Assembly: GCA_965209205.1 (NCBI GenBank)
Contig: CBDBQC010000003.1
Location: forward strand, 434,001 to 498,000
DNA: 64,000 bases
Origin: TK10-74A sp965209205
GTDB taxonomy: Bacteria > Chloroflexota > Dehalococcoidia > Bin125
Direction: 5' to 3'
The translations under genes were made by a program, and so were the position numbers. Below the pieces are notes generated by a model, which saw nothing but the letters and a program-made list of their open reading frames with translations, did no database searches and was not told where the DNA came from. Each line of letters starts with the position of its first letter. Position 1 is the first letter of the stretch. Positions 1-7,766 of this stretch are shown here, one piece after another.

Positions 1-469
1 ACCAGCGGTAGTGCACGAAGGCGCGGTTCGCCTCGGCCATCCGGTGGGTGTCGTCACGGCGCTTGACAGCCGTGCCTTGGTTCTCGGAAGCGTCGAGCAA
101 CTCCTGCGCCAGGCGCTCGGCCATCGAGCGGCCGCCGCGCGCGCGCGCCGCCGCCAGGATCCAGCGCACCGCCAGCGCGGTGCGGCGATCTGCGCGGATC
201 TCGACGGGGACCTGGTAGGTCGCGCCGCCAACGCGGCGGGGCTTGACTTCCATCTGCGGCGTCACGTTGCGCATCGCCTGCTGGAAGACGTCGATGCCGT
301 CGCGGCGGGTGCGCTCTTCGATGTGCGTCAGCGCGCCGTACACGATGCGCTCGGCGGCGCCCTTCTTGCCGTTCATCATCACCTTGTTGATGAACTGCTG
401 CAGGACGAGGCTGTTGTAGCGCGGGTCGGGCAGCGCCTTGTGCCGCTCGGGCCGATTCCGGCGTGGCAT
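1..469 (-). CDS. rpsG: 30S ribosomal protein S7
   Basis: S7 is a primary 16S rRNA binder that nucleates the 30S head. The frame starts at ATG 469, opens MPRRNRPERH and ends HYRW, a usual bacterial S7 C-terminus. It codes 156 residues, the normal length; only the last two bases of the stop codon fall outside the window. It lies 22 bp downstream of rpsL in the standard str-operon order, so fusA and tuf would be expected just beyond base 1. Conservation is strong and no insertions or missing segments are seen. The identification is essentially certain. Confidence 0.97.
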   Translation of the reverse strand, partial: MPRRNRPERHKALPDPRYNSLVLQQFINKVMMNGKKGAAERIVYGALTHIEERTRRDGIDVFQQAMRNVTPQMEVKPRRVGGATYQVPVEIRADRRTALAVRWILAAARARGGRSMAERLAQELLDASENQGTAVKRRDDTHRMAEANRAFVHYRW

Positions 470-491
470 ATCGCTCCCAATCCTTCGCTGA

Positions 492-929
<438 letters not shown>

Positions 930-1027
930 GAGCCCCGCCCTTCGCTTGGTTTGCACGCGTGCTGCGCGCGCTTCGAGCGCCGCACGCCCCCCGCCGTCCC
1001 GATCGGAGCCGGCATGGCCGGCCAATC

Positions 1028-1063
1028 CCGGAACAGTCTCCGGCACAATCTCCGGAACAATCA
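1028..1063. repeat. Three-unit 12-bp tandem repeat in rpsL leader
   Basis: Three adjacent units, CCGGAACAGTCT (1028-1039), CCGGCACAATCT (1040-1051) and CCGGAACAATCA (1052-1063), differ at one to three positions. They lie between the predicted rpsL transcription start and its start codon, so they would be in the mRNA leader. The array could be an operator or RNA-binding site, or a neutral expansion. Confidence 0.6.
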
Positions 1064-1174
1064 GAAAGGGCCCAGGCCGTCCGATAGAACCGTTCCGACA
1101 CGACGTGCCGGCGGTCGTCTCCGGTTTCGGCCTCGACCCGTACGAGGGACGTGAACCTCGGCGTACAGCAGCAC

Positions 1175-1204
1175 AGCCTAGGGACGCCCGATCGCCGCTG
1201 TCAA
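1175..1204 (-). promoter_or_regulatory. Promoter of rpsL-rpsG
   Basis: On the minus strand TTGACA (1204-1199) is followed, after 18 bp, by TAGGCT (1180-1175). The -35 is a perfect consensus and the -10 fits TANNNT. Transcription would start near 1168, giving a leader of about 240 nt before the rpsL GTG. The site lies just downstream of the rmuC stop, so rpsL does not need read-through from rmuC. Confidence 0.6.
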
Positions 1205-1247
1205 GGGAGGGGGCGGGCGATCGAGGGGCAGTTTACGCCCGGCGCAC

Positions 1248-2663
1248 TCAGCCCGCTGTGCCCGCCGCATCGGCCCTCTCGTCGCCGGCGGCGAGTTCCG
1301 GCGCGGCCGCGAGGCGCACGCTCTGATCGATCGGCGCCACGACGTCGATGCGCTTGGCCGCCGACGCCGCGGGGCCGAGCTCCTCGAAGCGGCGGGCGCG
1401 CACCAGCACCCGCCCTTCCAGCGAGCCGATGCTGTCGTTGTAGGCGCTCAGGGCCTGCTGCAGCCCCTTGCCCACCCGGCCCACGTGGCCGGCGTAGACC
1501 TGCAGACTCTCGTACAGCCGCCGCGCCTCGTCCGAGATCTGCTGCGCGTTCTCCTGCATGTCCTGCCGCTGCCAGGCCAGCGCGACGGTGCGCAGGAACG
1601 CCACCAGCAGCCCCGGCGTCGCGATCAGCACGTGATGCTTCTGCCACGCGTCCTCCCACAGCGACGGCTGGACCTCCATGGCCGCCTCCAGAATCGCCTC
1701 GGTGGGCAGGAACATGACGACGAAGTCGGGCGACACGGGCACCGTCCCCGTGTAGTCCTTGTCGCCCAACTCCTTCACCCGATCGCCCAGCGACTTGGCG
1801 TGCCGCTGCAGCAGCTCCTCCTGCTGCTGCGCGTCGGCCGCGTTGTGCGCGTCGAGGTAGGCGCTGAGCGGCGTCTTGGCGTCGATCACGACGTGCACGC
1901 CGCCGGGGATGCGCACCACCACGTCGGGCCGCCGCCGCGCCCCCTCATCGTCCGCCGCCGTCGTGACCTGCTGCTCGAAGTCGACGCCCTCCTTCAGCCC
2001 CGACAACTGCAGGATGTTGCGCAGCTGCTGCTCGCCCCACTGCCCGCGAATCTGCGGCGAGCGCAGCGCCTCGCTCAGGCTGCCCGTCACATCCTGCAGC
2101 CGGCCGATCTGCACCTTCAGCCCCTCGTAGGCGCCCTCGCGCTTCTGCTCGATGGCGTTGACCTGCTTCTCGAACTTGTCCAGGTGGTCGCGCACCGGCT
2201 TGACCAGCGCCGCGACGGCCTGCTGGCGCTTCTCCAACTCCGCCTCGCCCACCTGCAGTTGCTGGGCGAAGTGCGCCGTCGTCTGATCGCGCAGTGTCTC
2301 GCTGTTGACCTTCAGTACCTCGGCCGCGAGACCCTTGAAGCGCGTCTCGATCTGCGCCTGCGCCTTGGCCAGCTCCTCGTTACGCGCGGCGTGGTCGGCC
2401 CGGACCTGGGCCAGTTCGAGGCGGGCTCGTTCGCCCGCTGCCTGCGCCGCATCGCGGTCGCGGCGGGCCGCGTCGCGTTCGGCCCGGACCTCGTCGATCT
2501 GGCGGTCGCGCTCGGCGATCTGAGCGCTGAGCCCGGCGATGCGCTCGCCCGGCCGCTCCCCGTCGCCGCGGATCAGCCGCCGCGCCAAGTACGCCGTCGC
2601 CAGCACGCCGATCAGCGCCACCAGCCCCACGAGGACGAGTGCGATCTCCATGGCCGGCAGCAT
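1248..2663 (-). CDS. rmuC: DNA recombination protein RmuC
   Basis: RmuC family proteins limit recombination at inverted repeats and carry a restriction-like nuclease fold. The 471-residue product has an N-terminal membrane segment (about 5-27) and a long Arg/Glu/Ala coiled coil (about 40-190). The conserved domain follows, with RGQWGEQQLRNIL and RPDVVVRIPGG...VIDAKTPLSAY, where the Asp and DAK residues fit the PD-(D/E)XK core. Start is uncertain: ATG 2663 gives MLPAMEIAL, ATG 2651 gives MEIAL, and neither has a clear Shine-Dalgarno. The C-terminus is Ala-rich and diverged. It stands alone between the str operon and the methyltransferase island. Confidence 0.92.
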   Translation of the reverse strand: MLPAMEIALVLVGLVALIGVLATAYLARRLIRGDGERPGERIAGLSAQIAERDRQIDEVRAERDAARRDRDAAQAAGERARLELAQVRADHAARNEELAKAQAQIETRFKGLAAEVLKVNSETLRDQTTAHFAQQLQVGEAELEKRQQAVAALVKPVRDHLDKFEKQVNAIEQKREGAYEGLKVQIGRLQDVTGSLSEALRSPQIRGQWGEQQLRNILQLSGLKEGVDFEQQVTTAADDEGARRRPDVVVRIPGGVHVVIDAKTPLSAYLDAHNAADAQQQEELLQRHAKSLGDRVKELGDKDYTGTVPVSPDFVVMFLPTEAILEAAMEVQPSLWEDAWQKHHVLIATPGLLVAFLRTVALAWQRQDMQENAQQISDEARRLYESLQVYAGHVGRVGKGLQQALSAYNDSIGSLEGRVLVRARRFEELGPAASAAKRIDVVAPIDQSVRLAAAPELAAGDERADAAGTAG

Positions 2664-2714
2664 AGGGGGTGGGGGTGGTCGGCCGTCGGGTCGGGGGCCG
2701 GGGCCAGACCGCGG

Positions 2715-3944
2715 CTACGACGCCTGCAGGACGCCGCGCTCCCGCAGCACCGACAGCAGATAGGCCTGCGACCGATCACCCTTGAGGCTGTTGCAGGCGC
2801 CGCACAGGAGTTGCAGGTTCGACCGGTGATCCGTCCCGCCCTGGCTGCTCGGCACGACGTGATCCACGGTGAAATTGCGGAACGGGAAGAACACCCGGCA
2901 GCCGGCGCAGACGCCCTCCTGCTGCCCGTAGAGGTGGTGCTTGTGCGTGCGGTAGGCCGGCAGATCGCCGATGTCGGTCCGCTGGGGGATGTCGTCGCGG
3001 CGGATGCAGCGGGCGAAGGTGCGCGCGCGGTCACGGAGCCGACGTTCCACCAACTCGGCGGCGAGGGGGGAGAGGTCGATCCCGATCCACTGCCGCTCGT
3101 GATGCTCGGCAGCCACACAGGCCGTGGCGCAGCCGGCGAACGGGTCGAAGACGACGTGGTCGGGATTGCTGCTCGCAAGAACAATGCGCTCAAGGAGCTT
3201 GAGGGGCTTCTGCGTGGGGTAGCCGAGCCGCTCCTTTGCAATCGGTGCGATGACGGAGATGTCCCACACGTCGCGCATCGGCGCCCCCGGCGTTGTCTCG
3301 GCAGTCTGGCTCGGCTTCCGTCGTCCCGATGAGAAATCCGCCACCTGCTGCTTGGTTCCCCAGGTCTTGCGCGTGGAGTCAGCCAGCGGCTCGTAGGCTT
3401 GGTTCCAGGTCACCGACTCGCCACGTGAGTAGCGAAAGATCACGTCGTGCATCCGCTGGAAGTTCTTCTGCTTCGCAGGCCAGCGCCGATACGACCAAAT
3501 TATCTCGTTTCGGAAGTTGCCGACCCCGAACACGGCATCCAGCAGCAACTTGAGATAGTGGCTCGCAGTCGGATCGCAGTGGAGATAGAGGCTGCCGGTG
3601 TCCTTGAGCAGGCGGTGCATCTCCAGCAGCCGGACGGCCATCATGATCAGATAGGACTGCATCCCCGGCCCGTGGGTCTGGCCTGCGGCGGCGATGGCGG
3701 CGTAGACGGCCGGGTTCTGCTCCGCGATCTCTCCATGCCACGCCAAGTCCACATCGTCGAGCGTCCACGTGTCCTTGAAGGCAACACCCGCCGCCTCGGA
3801 CCCGATGGGGGCGCTGTAGGTCTTGTTCGAGTTGAAGGGCGGGTCCAGGTAGATCAGGTCAACGCTGGCACTGTTCATGCCGCGCATGATGGGCAGGTTG
3901 TCGCCCGTCCAGATCGTCCGGTTGGCCCAGTTGGGATCCGCCAT
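2715..3944 (-). CDS. DNA N4/N6 methyltransferase fused to HNH endonuclease
   Basis: The 409-residue product joins two modules. Residues 1-305 are a beta-class DNA methyltransferase: catalytic motif IV is DPPF (34-37) and the AdoMet-binding motif I comes later as FDPFAG (266-271), followed by WIGIDLS. Motif I continues CAT where the family usually has SGT or GGT, so cofactor binding may be altered. Residues about 335-392 form an HNH nuclease with zinc pairs CAGC (346-349) and CGAC (381-384) and the DHVVP catalytic His. Such a fusion could be a single-chain restriction-modification or nicking enzyme, or a methylase with a homing-type nuclease tail. Base composition is less GC-rich than the neighbours, suggesting transfer. 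Specificity cannot be read from sequence. Confidence 0.85.
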   Translation of the reverse strand: MADPNWANRTIWTGDNLPIMRGMNSASVDLIYLDPPFNSNKTYSAPIGSEAAGVAFKDTWTLDDVDLAWHGEIAEQNPAVYAAIAAAGQTHGPGMQSYLIMMAVRLLEMHRLLKDTGSLYLHCDPTASHYLKLLLDAVFGVGNFRNEIIWSYRRWPAKQKNFQRMHDVIFRYSRGESVTWNQAYEPLADSTRKTWGTKQQVADFSSGRRKPSQTAETTPGAPMRDVWDISVIAPIAKERLGYPTQKPLKLLERIVLASSNPDHVVFDPFAGCATACVAAEHHERQWIGIDLSPLAAELVERRLRDRARTFARCIRRDDIPQRTDIGDLPAYRTHKHHLYGQQEGVCAGCRVFFPFRNFTVDHVVPSSQGGTDHRSNLQLLCGACNSLKGDRSQAYLLSVLRERGVLQAS

Positions 3945-4349
3945 GCGGTCGCCCGGCGGCGCCGGTTAGTGCGCGGCTGGGGTGGGCCGCGCGATCGCGG
4001 CGACCGCCAACATGACGGCGAGGCTGAGGCGGCGGGTGTGATTCGCCGGCCGTCCCCGCACCGCTACGGCCCGCGTCTGCAGGCCCTGATCCTCCACGAG
4101 GTGCCCCCTCTCGGCAACGGACGGATGGGGACTTGCCAGTCATCCAGCTGTCTCGCGTGAGCCTTGAGGGGGCAGGAGCCCGCCCCGCGGCCGAAGCCCA
4201 CGCGGGAAACATGCTCGAACGACTGGCAAGTCGGAGGGGACGCTAGGGGGCGGCGATCGTCGCGTCAAGCGGCGTCGCAATGAGAGGCTGCTGAAGTAGG
4301 CGGAACGCGCGGCCGGGCGGCGTGGGGACAGGCCCCAATCTGCCCGGTG
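3945..4349. other. Intergenic region of the methyltransferase/HEPN island
   Basis: About 405 bp without a supportable gene separate the two island genes, although both are read leftward. Open frames here lack start signals or resemblance to known proteins. The region contains a perfect 12-bp inverted repeat (4130-4141 and 4221-4232). It may hold the methyltransferase promoter, but no convincing -35/-10 pair was found. Confidence 0.5.
4130..4232. repeat. 103-bp element bounded by 12-bp inverted repeats
   Basis: GACTTGCCAGTC (4130-4141) is the exact reverse complement of GACTGGCAAGTC (4221-4232). The flanks GGATGGG (4123-4129) and GGAGGGG (4233-4239) match at six of seven bases, as a worn target duplication would. 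A miniature inverted-repeat element is one reading; a paired operator for an island regulator is the other. There is no coding capacity inside. Confidence 0.45.
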
Positions 4350-5936
4350 TCAAACGAAGCCGCGGCGGCGCGCCAAGAGCCAAACCAACGCAACAGAGTG
4401 CACGCACGCAGGCGCGAGCACGCCCACCGCCGCCCGGTCGAGCATGCGCGGCCTGTGGCTCACCAAGTTCCGAGCGGACACGGCGAGCACGAGCGTCCGA
4501 GCAATCTTGAGATCATCCGGGTCGTCATCGCGTGCGGCGTTCGCCAGAGCGATCGCCCGCCGGTCCAGGTCGCCCTTCTTATCGGACGCTCGGTCGCTGC
4601 CCATCAGATCCTTGACCTCGTCGAAGCGGCTTGGATCCTTGCTAAGGCTCTTGAGGAGTTCGGAGAGCCCCTCCCGGTGCATCGGATCAGAGGTCGTTCC
4701 GAAAATTCCCCGAGCTAGTTGCTCGACCGCCAGTGCATGCGGCCTCAGCTGACGGTACGTGAAGCCCGGAAAGAGATCACGGCGCAGATCCTCCTCTGTG
4801 AAGAAGTAGTCCGCGAGACCAGTGAGGACTTCGAACAGCTCGTGCGTGATGCAGAACTCGACGATCTGGTCAGGCAGGGTCGCGGCATCCTCCGGCTCGA
4901 GTTCGATTCCCAGCCCCGACTCGACGACATGCCTCAGAGTCATCCGGGCACCGGCCGCTGCATCCTCAATGGGATCGAGCCTGCGGACTGCCTCGCTCGA
5001 ATACGGCCCGCCACGCCGCTCGATCGCCGCGAGGAACTCCTCCCAGTCGTGGTTCAACGCGTAATGAGCGAACCTCTGCGCGAGCCAGATGTCACGTTCG
5101 ACATCCTCCGCAAGCGCAGTACGCTCCTCACGTCGGTAGTCGTCGATGAGTTCAGTGAGCTCGACGACGAAGCCGAAGAACGCGGCCTCGTCGAGACCGA
5201 GAAGGCGCATGATGCGGCCCGCCTCGGCACGCAGATCATTCCGCATCTTGTCCTTGGCACCCTCGGGCACTTCCCGCCCCTCGTACGGAGTGCGCCCCTT
5301 CCCCACCACGCTCGAATACGCAACCTCGAACAACGTCAGGGCGTCGTAGCCGACCGCCATCCCCCGCAGCGTCCGCGCCCACTCCGTCTCTTGGGGGATC
5401 CCAGAGACGACCCTAAGCGGGCTCTCCGCAGGCACGTAGGGCATGAAGGGCGCGCGTTCGTAGTACTTGCACTGACGAAGCAGTTCGACGACGTGCACCT
5501 GCCAGTAGGCGTAGTACCGCTCGACTGTCGAAATCTTGACGGGCGATCCGGGCTCCAGCGTGACAGGGACGAGATTGGCGTTCCAACGCTCGAACGTCTT
5601 GCAGTCGGGCGTCACGAGGAGCGGGTTGCACCCTCGCTCTCGGTCGAAACAGTGCATCCCATCCGTCACGGGCCCCTGAAGTCGCCGCCAGTCGTCCGGT
5701 GGGTCCAAGTCTTCGGGCCTGTCGACGGGGAGGCCGTAGTTCCGCTGAGCCACTGCAACGGCGTGCGCCGGCGGCTCGTGGGTCCGCGCAACCGGCAGCA
5801 GCAGGCAATGCTTCTCGTAGAACTCAAGCTCCCGCTCATCCAACCGCCGCATCTTGAGAGCCGAAGCGCGCGACTTGAAGAGCCAAAGCGGGAGGAATCG
5901 TTCGCCGTGGTAGTCGGAAGGCACGGTCATCCCCAT
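4350..5936 (-). CDS. Unknown protein with C-terminal HEPN-like RNxxxH motif
   Basis: I do not recognise the 528-residue protein as a whole. It is soluble and rich in charged residues, with aromatic-rich stretches in the first 200 residues (for example YYAYWQ). Near the C-terminus a helix leads into SARNLVSHRP, where R489, N490 and H494 fit the RNxxxH signature of HEPN ribonuclease domains. A short hydrophobic end follows (about 505-525). HEPN RNases are common in toxin-antitoxin and abortive-infection systems, and the neighbour is a methyltransferase-HNH fusion, so a defence role is plausible but inferred. GC content is visibly lower than in flanking housekeeping genes. The start is ATG 5936 or 5930, 17 bp after the ResC gene. 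Confidence 0.6.
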   Translation of the reverse strand: MGMTVPSDYHGERFLPLWLFKSRASALKMRRLDERELEFYEKHCLLLPVARTHEPPAHAVAVAQRNYGLPVDRPEDLDPPDDWRRLQGPVTDGMHCFDRERGCNPLLVTPDCKTFERWNANLVPVTLEPGSPVKISTVERYYAYWQVHVVELLRQCKYYERAPFMPYVPAESPLRVVSGIPQETEWARTLRGMAVGYDALTLFEVAYSSVVGKGRTPYEGREVPEGAKDKMRNDLRAEAGRIMRLLGLDEAAFFGFVVELTELIDDYRREERTALAEDVERDIWLAQRFAHYALNHDWEEFLAAIERRGGPYSSEAVRRLDPIEDAAAGARMTLRHVVESGLGIELEPEDAATLPDQIVEFCITHELFEVLTGLADYFFTEEDLRRDLFPGFTYRQLRPHALAVEQLARGIFGTTSDPMHREGLSELLKSLSKDPSRFDEVKDLMGSDRASDKKGDLDRRAIALANAARDDDPDDLKIARTLVLAVSARNLVSHRPRMLDRAAVGVLAPACVHSVALVWLLARRRGFV

Positions 5937-5953
5937 CTACGGAGCGAGGCGAC

Positions 5954-6928
5954 TCAGACCCCCGCGTACGAGTGCAGACCGCTGACCCACAGATTGACGC
6001 CCAGGTACGTGAACAGGACGGCGGCGAAGCCCACGACGACGATCCAGGGGCCGGGGGGCGGCCAGAGACGGCGTCGGCGCGGGCGGCGGGCGGTGACGGA
6101 GCGGGCGCCGGGGCCGGCGGGGGCGGGCTGCAGGCCGCGGGCGTGCAGGTAGACGGCGAAGATGAGCCAGGTGACGAGGGCGGCGGTCTCCTTGGGGTCC
6201 CAGCCCCAATAGCGGCCCCAGGCGTCGTTGGCCCAGAGGGCGCCCAGGGCGATGCCGGCGCCCAGCAGGGGGAAGCCCACCAGGACGGCGCGGTGCGTGA
6301 GCTCCTCGGCGCGGCGGGGCGAGGGCAGCCAGGCGATGCGCTGGCGGTCGTTGCCCTGGACGAGGTGCATGACGGCAGCGCCGAAGGCCACGGCCAGGAC
6401 GGCGTAGGCCAGGATCATGACCGAGACGTGGATGGTGAGCAGGGTGGGGTTCTGCAGCGCGGGCACGAGCGTGGGCTGCCCGGCGCTGGGGAAGACGAGC
6501 GCGCTGGCGTAGAGGCCGAAGGAGACGGGCATCACGAATGCGCCCAGCAGCCGCGTGCGGTAGGCGCGCTCGAAGAGCAGGTAGACCAGCGCGATGGCGA
6601 AGCCGAAGGCCATCGAGAACTCGAACAGGTTGCTGAACGGCGGGTGGTCGAGGGCGATGGTGCGGAAGATGAGGCCCAGCCCGCCGAAGACGACCGACGT
6701 CCAGGCGGCGAAGGTCGCGAGGCCGCCCAGGGTGCGCGGGCGGGCGGCGCGTCCGGGCGCCGGGGGGGCGGTCGCGACGCCCGAGGGCCCGCCCTCGGGC
6801 AGGGGGGGCGCGGGGGCGCGGGCGAGCAGGCGGATCCGCGGCGCGGCGGCGAAGCCGATGTACAGCGGGGCGGCGATGCCCGCGGCGACGAGTCCGGCCC
6901 AGAGGCAGTAGAGGGCGAGGTCTTCCAC
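5954..6928 (-). CDS. Cytochrome c maturation protein, ResC/CcsA family (often named CcsB)
   Basis: This is the haem-handling half of System II cytochrome c biogenesis, working with ResB (52.9-55.3 kb) to deliver haem outside the membrane. The 324-residue product has about eight membrane helices. It carries the tryptophan-rich WWD-type motif WGRYWGWDPKET and conserved His residues (TIRTIALDHPP-like and TIHVSVM segments). A Pro/Ala-rich linker (about 37-65) follows the first helix. The GTG start at 6928 lies one base after the PIG-L stop, so the two are cotranscribed. It serves the c-type cytochrome encoded at 33.7 kb. Confidence 0.9.
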   Translation of the reverse strand: MEDLALYCLWAGLVAAGIAAPLYIGFAAAPRIRLLARAPAPPLPEGGPSGVATAPPAPGRAARPRTLGGLATFAAWTSVVFGGLGLIFRTIALDHPPFSNLFEFSMAFGFAIALVYLLFERAYRTRLLGAFVMPVSFGLYASALVFPSAGQPTLVPALQNPTLLTIHVSVMILAYAVLAVAFGAAVMHLVQGNDRQRIAWLPSPRRAEELTHRAVLVGFPLLGAGIALGALWANDAWGRYWGWDPKETAALVTWLIFAVYLHARGLQPAPAGPGARSVTARRPRRRRLWPPPGPWIVVVGFAAVLFTYLGVNLWVSGLHSYAGV

Positions 6929-6929
6929 G

Positions 6930-7724
6930 CTAGCGCTCCGCGTCGTCCTGTGAGGCGGCGGCGGCGCGCAGGGCGGCCGCGCGGGTGGGGGCCGACGTGC
7001 CGCCGAAGGTCAGGCGGCGGAAACCCTCGGCCCAGGGGATGCGGCCCTGCGCGGCGGCCTCGGCCTGGCGCCGGCGCATGCGCCCGCTGAGTTCGTCGCG
7101 CGTCGATTGGACCTGGCTGGCGTGGCAGAGCAGGGCGTCGATCTTGCGGTCGAACTGGCGGCCGACGTCGACGAAGTGGTCGGGCTCGCGGCTGCCGGCC
7201 AGGAGCACCGTGTTAACGCGGTGCCAGCGCAGGCCGGCGTCGGCGTGGCCGGGGAAGTAGTGGGGCGTGCGCGCGAGCGGGAAGGCGGCGTCGAGCGCGA
7301 CGAGACCGACGGTGCGGTGGTCGCGATGGTTGAAGCCGCGGTAGCCGTCCCAAGTGATGAGCAGCTCGGGCTGCTGCTCGCGGATCACGCGCACGAGGCG
7401 CTCGCGCAGTTCGGCCGAGTCCTCGACGAAGCCGTCGGGCCAGCGCAGGAAGACGCACTCGGCGACGCCGAGGCGGGCGGCGGCGGCCTGCTGCTCGGCC
7501 TCGCGCATGCGGCCCAGCTCCCAGGCCCGGATGGTGTCGTCCTTGCTGCCCTTGTCGCCGCTGGTGACGAGGCAGAAGGTCACGCGCCAGCCGTCGTCGG
7601 CGAGGTTGGCGGCCGTGCCGCCGCAGGTGAACTCGATGTCGTCGGGGTGCGCCATGATCACGAGCGCACGGCGCGGGCCGTCGGCGGCGGCGGGGGCGGG
7701 GGGGTCGGACGCGGCGGCGGTCAT
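6930..7724 (-). CDS. PIG-L/LmbE family N-acetylglucosamine deacetylase
   Basis: PIG-L enzymes are zinc-dependent deacetylases of GlcNAc-type glycosides. The 264-residue protein has the metal motif AHPDD near residue 25 and the downstream NHRDHR motif that completes the site. The length is normal after a short Ala/Pro-rich leader. It follows an MshA-like glycosyltransferase, the arrangement of MshA/MshB in mycothiol and BshA/BshB in bacillithiol synthesis, but the cysteine ligase and final enzymes of those pathways are absent here. Its substrate is therefore unknown; a glycosyl thiol, a surface glycan or general detoxification are all possible. It appears to have its own -10 close to the ATG. 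Confidence 0.88.
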   Translation of the reverse strand: MTAAASDPPAPAAADGPRRALVIMAHPDDIEFTCGGTAANLADDGWRVTFCLVTSGDKGSKDDTIRAWELGRMREAEQQAAAARLGVAECVFLRWPDGFVEDSAELRERLVRVIREQQPELLITWDGYRGFNHRDHRTVGLVALDAAFPLARTPHYFPGHADAGLRWHRVNTVLLAGSREPDHFVDVGRQFDRKIDALLCHASQVQSTRDELSGRMRRRQAEAAAQGRIPWAEGFRRLTFGGTSAPTRAAALRAAAASQDDAER

Positions 7725-7731
7725 CGCTGGC

Positions 7732-7737
7732 AGTCTA
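7732..7737 (-). promoter_or_regulatory. -10 element for a leaderless PIG-L transcript
   Basis: On the minus strand TAGACT (7737-7732) is followed by seven bases and the ATG of the deacetylase gene, with no Shine-Dalgarno between. This matches the TANNNT element placed six to ten bases from the start codon at 18162 and 41465, the layout of leaderless promoters known in Deinococcus and Actinobacteria. Confidence 0.45.
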
Positions 7738-7766
7738 CCGCCGTCGCGGGCGCGGAGGGGGCGGAA

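Larger units (their letters stand above)
930..1247. other. rpsL leader and promoter region
   Basis: This 318-bp stretch between rpsL and rmuC carries no convincing gene. It holds a TTGACA/TAGGCT promoter on the minus strand and a three-unit 12-bp tandem repeat within the predicted leader of about 240 nt. Short open frames exist on both strands but lack start signals and family resemblance. A leader this long is compatible with ribosomal-protein autoregulation, but I see no recognisable S7 or S12 binding structure. Confidence 0.6.

Noticed and set aside
4347..6152. Plus-strand frames opposite the HEPN-motif gene
   Set aside because: The minus-strand frame is one uninterrupted 528-codon gene with ordinary composition. 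The plus frames are fragmented and have no start signals.
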